From assembly GCA_036365455.1 (NCBI GenBank), contig JAWQUS010000019.1:12314001-12378000 (forward strand): a stretch of DNA of 64,000 bases, given 5' to 3'. This document shows, piece after piece, positions 63,035 through 64,000 of the stretch. The stretch comes from Macrosoma leucophasiata (taxonomy: Eukaryota > Arthropoda > Insecta > Lepidoptera > Hedylidae). Below the pieces are notes generated by a model. That model was not told the DNA's origin. It saw only the letters and a program-made list of their open reading frames with translations, and ran no database searches. A program made the position numbers and the translations under genes. Within the stretch, counting starts at the first letter, position 1; each line of letters begins with the position of its first letter.

Positions 63035-63125
63035 GAAAGTCGAAGATAAGATGGTGATAAATGTAGAAGAAGCACCTGAGGTATGTCAGGACCGGGATAT
63101 CTGGCGCCTGGCGTGAAGATACATA
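63035..63125 (+). pseudogene. LINE-B stump with internal deletion
   Basis: ATGAAAGTCGAAGATAAGAT, GAAGCACCTGAGGTATGTCA, GGACCGGGATATCTGGCG (EVCQDRDIWR), then directly CTGGCGTGAAGATACATA. The LSAYPV segment is deleted. Confidence 0.65.
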
Positions 63126-63402
63126 TAAATTAAATACAATATGTTCAGTTTGTGTATACAGCCTTATCGTAATTTGTAACCGGTATTTATGACTAGTTCG
63201 GTACAGCGTGAGCAATACGACGGATTATTTAAAATTATGTTGTCCATTATCGCAGCCTTTTGTTTCTATTGTTTTATTTAAATACCGAAACAGGTTTGTG
63301 GAACTTAAATGGAGGTTTCTAAGATTGTATGTATGTAATTGTGTACACCTGAAGAGACAATGCGTCCCGTTCTGAACGAGAAAGTCCTCGTTTCCTGCGC
63401 CT

Positions 63403-63682
63403 TTACTGGTGGTAGAGCTCCAGTGATGGAGCTCGCTGACGTATGCACTACCGCATTACTTAATATACTGGCCGCTTAATGGTAGTATTCAGCACTACCG
63501 TGTTCCGGTCAGGTGTTAATGTACGGCCCTGTAATTCCCGGCACAGAGGCATAACACCTAAGGACAGGAGTGGTAACGCATTTGTATTTTTATGTCTGGT
63601 CTTTGCAGGTGTTTATAGGCTTCAGTATTACTTACCATCGATGTGAATTGTATGCTTATTTGTCATCTCATTATATAAAAAA
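63403..63682 (+). repeat. SINE-A, full length
   Basis: ACTGGTGGTAGAGCTCCAGT to CATCTCATTATATAAAAAA. It is one of the more diverged full-length copies (CTAAGGACAGGAGTGG). Confidence 0.8.
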
Positions 63683-64000
63683 TCCCGTCGGAAACAATGC
63701 GGAACCAAGAACCGAAAACAAAGTCGGTGCCAGTAATTGCTATTCCCCGCGCGGCAAGCCCCACGTGGCAGGCTGTAACGAGGTGAAGCCGAACTACTTA
63801 CTTGTTCATTCACGGAAAGAAACCTATTCTTATAGTCCAAGAGCCCACATTTATTTTGAAGTCGAAACGTCGGAATAAAGGTAAAAAGTGTTTTTACCCA
63901 ATATCTATATATCGTCACGACCCGGTTCGTAAAATTAGTAAAATGAGTGTTAAACGCGAGTATTTTAAAAGTTATATTTTGAATGTCTTGTCATGAATTA
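63683..64000. other. No feature recognised
   Basis: Moderately GC-rich to 63,790 (TATTCCCCGCGCGGCAAGCC), then AT-rich to the window edge. Open frames on both strands (102 and 96 codons) overlap the SINE and are not convincing. Confidence 0.35.

Noticed and set aside
1..64000. CRISPR array, operons or phage genes
   Set aside because: There are no regularly spaced repeats, no dense same-strand genes and no ribosome-binding pattern; the element types are eukaryotic.

Overview
The window looks like gene-poor nuclear DNA from an insect, most probably a moth or butterfly. It is AT-rich and has no operon structure. It is packed with eukaryotic transposable elements: jockey/CR1-like and RTE-like LINEs, tRNA-headed SINEs, a mariner, Helitrons and hAT/TA-type MITEs. 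The placement in Lepidoptera rests on my recognition of the repeat families (inference); no intact conserved host gene was found to confirm it.

Layout. 1-6.1 kb: SINE-A copies, a tandem repeat at 1.3-2.0 kb and a broken LINE reverse transcriptase (2.4-3.8 kb). 6.1-6.8 kb: a miniature LTR element. 9.3-10.5 kb: a foldback transposon carrying a second element. 11.3-16 kb: an RTE fragment, a LINE C-terminus, a hAT MITE and a 9-bp minisatellite (15.2-15.6 kb). 17-23 kb: a solo LTR, SINEs, several palindromic MITEs and an RTE copy whose 5' part is inverted. 24.4-25.2 kb, minus strand: the only convincing non-transposon gene, a single-exon secreted lysine-rich protein with a cysteine-rich tail, a TATA box and an initiator. 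29.5-29.9 kb: a possible terminal exon of a membrane protein. 27-32.4 kb: deep transposon nesting, up to four levels. 33.8-35.0 kb: a broken Helitron helicase, followed by a small Helitron derivative. 36.6-39.2 kb: a second LINE lying inside a SINE. 40-55 kb: RTE fragments, SINEs and foldback elements. 56.3-57.6 kb: a dead mariner. 58-64 kb: mostly unrecognised sequence with scattered SINEs.

The elements form a dependent community rather than a pathway. RTE-type LINEs are present as 3' stumps, and one SINE-like family (repeat H) ends in the same 3' sequence as an RTE copy, which suggests that it uses RTE machinery. Every element whose coding region I could read is broken. Such dense nesting would fit heterochromatin or a W chromosome, but the sequence alone cannot show that. 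I found no obvious new multi-gene system. The best candidates for something undescribed are the secreted-protein gene at 24.4-25.1 kb and the foldback family at 9.3 and 50.1 kb.
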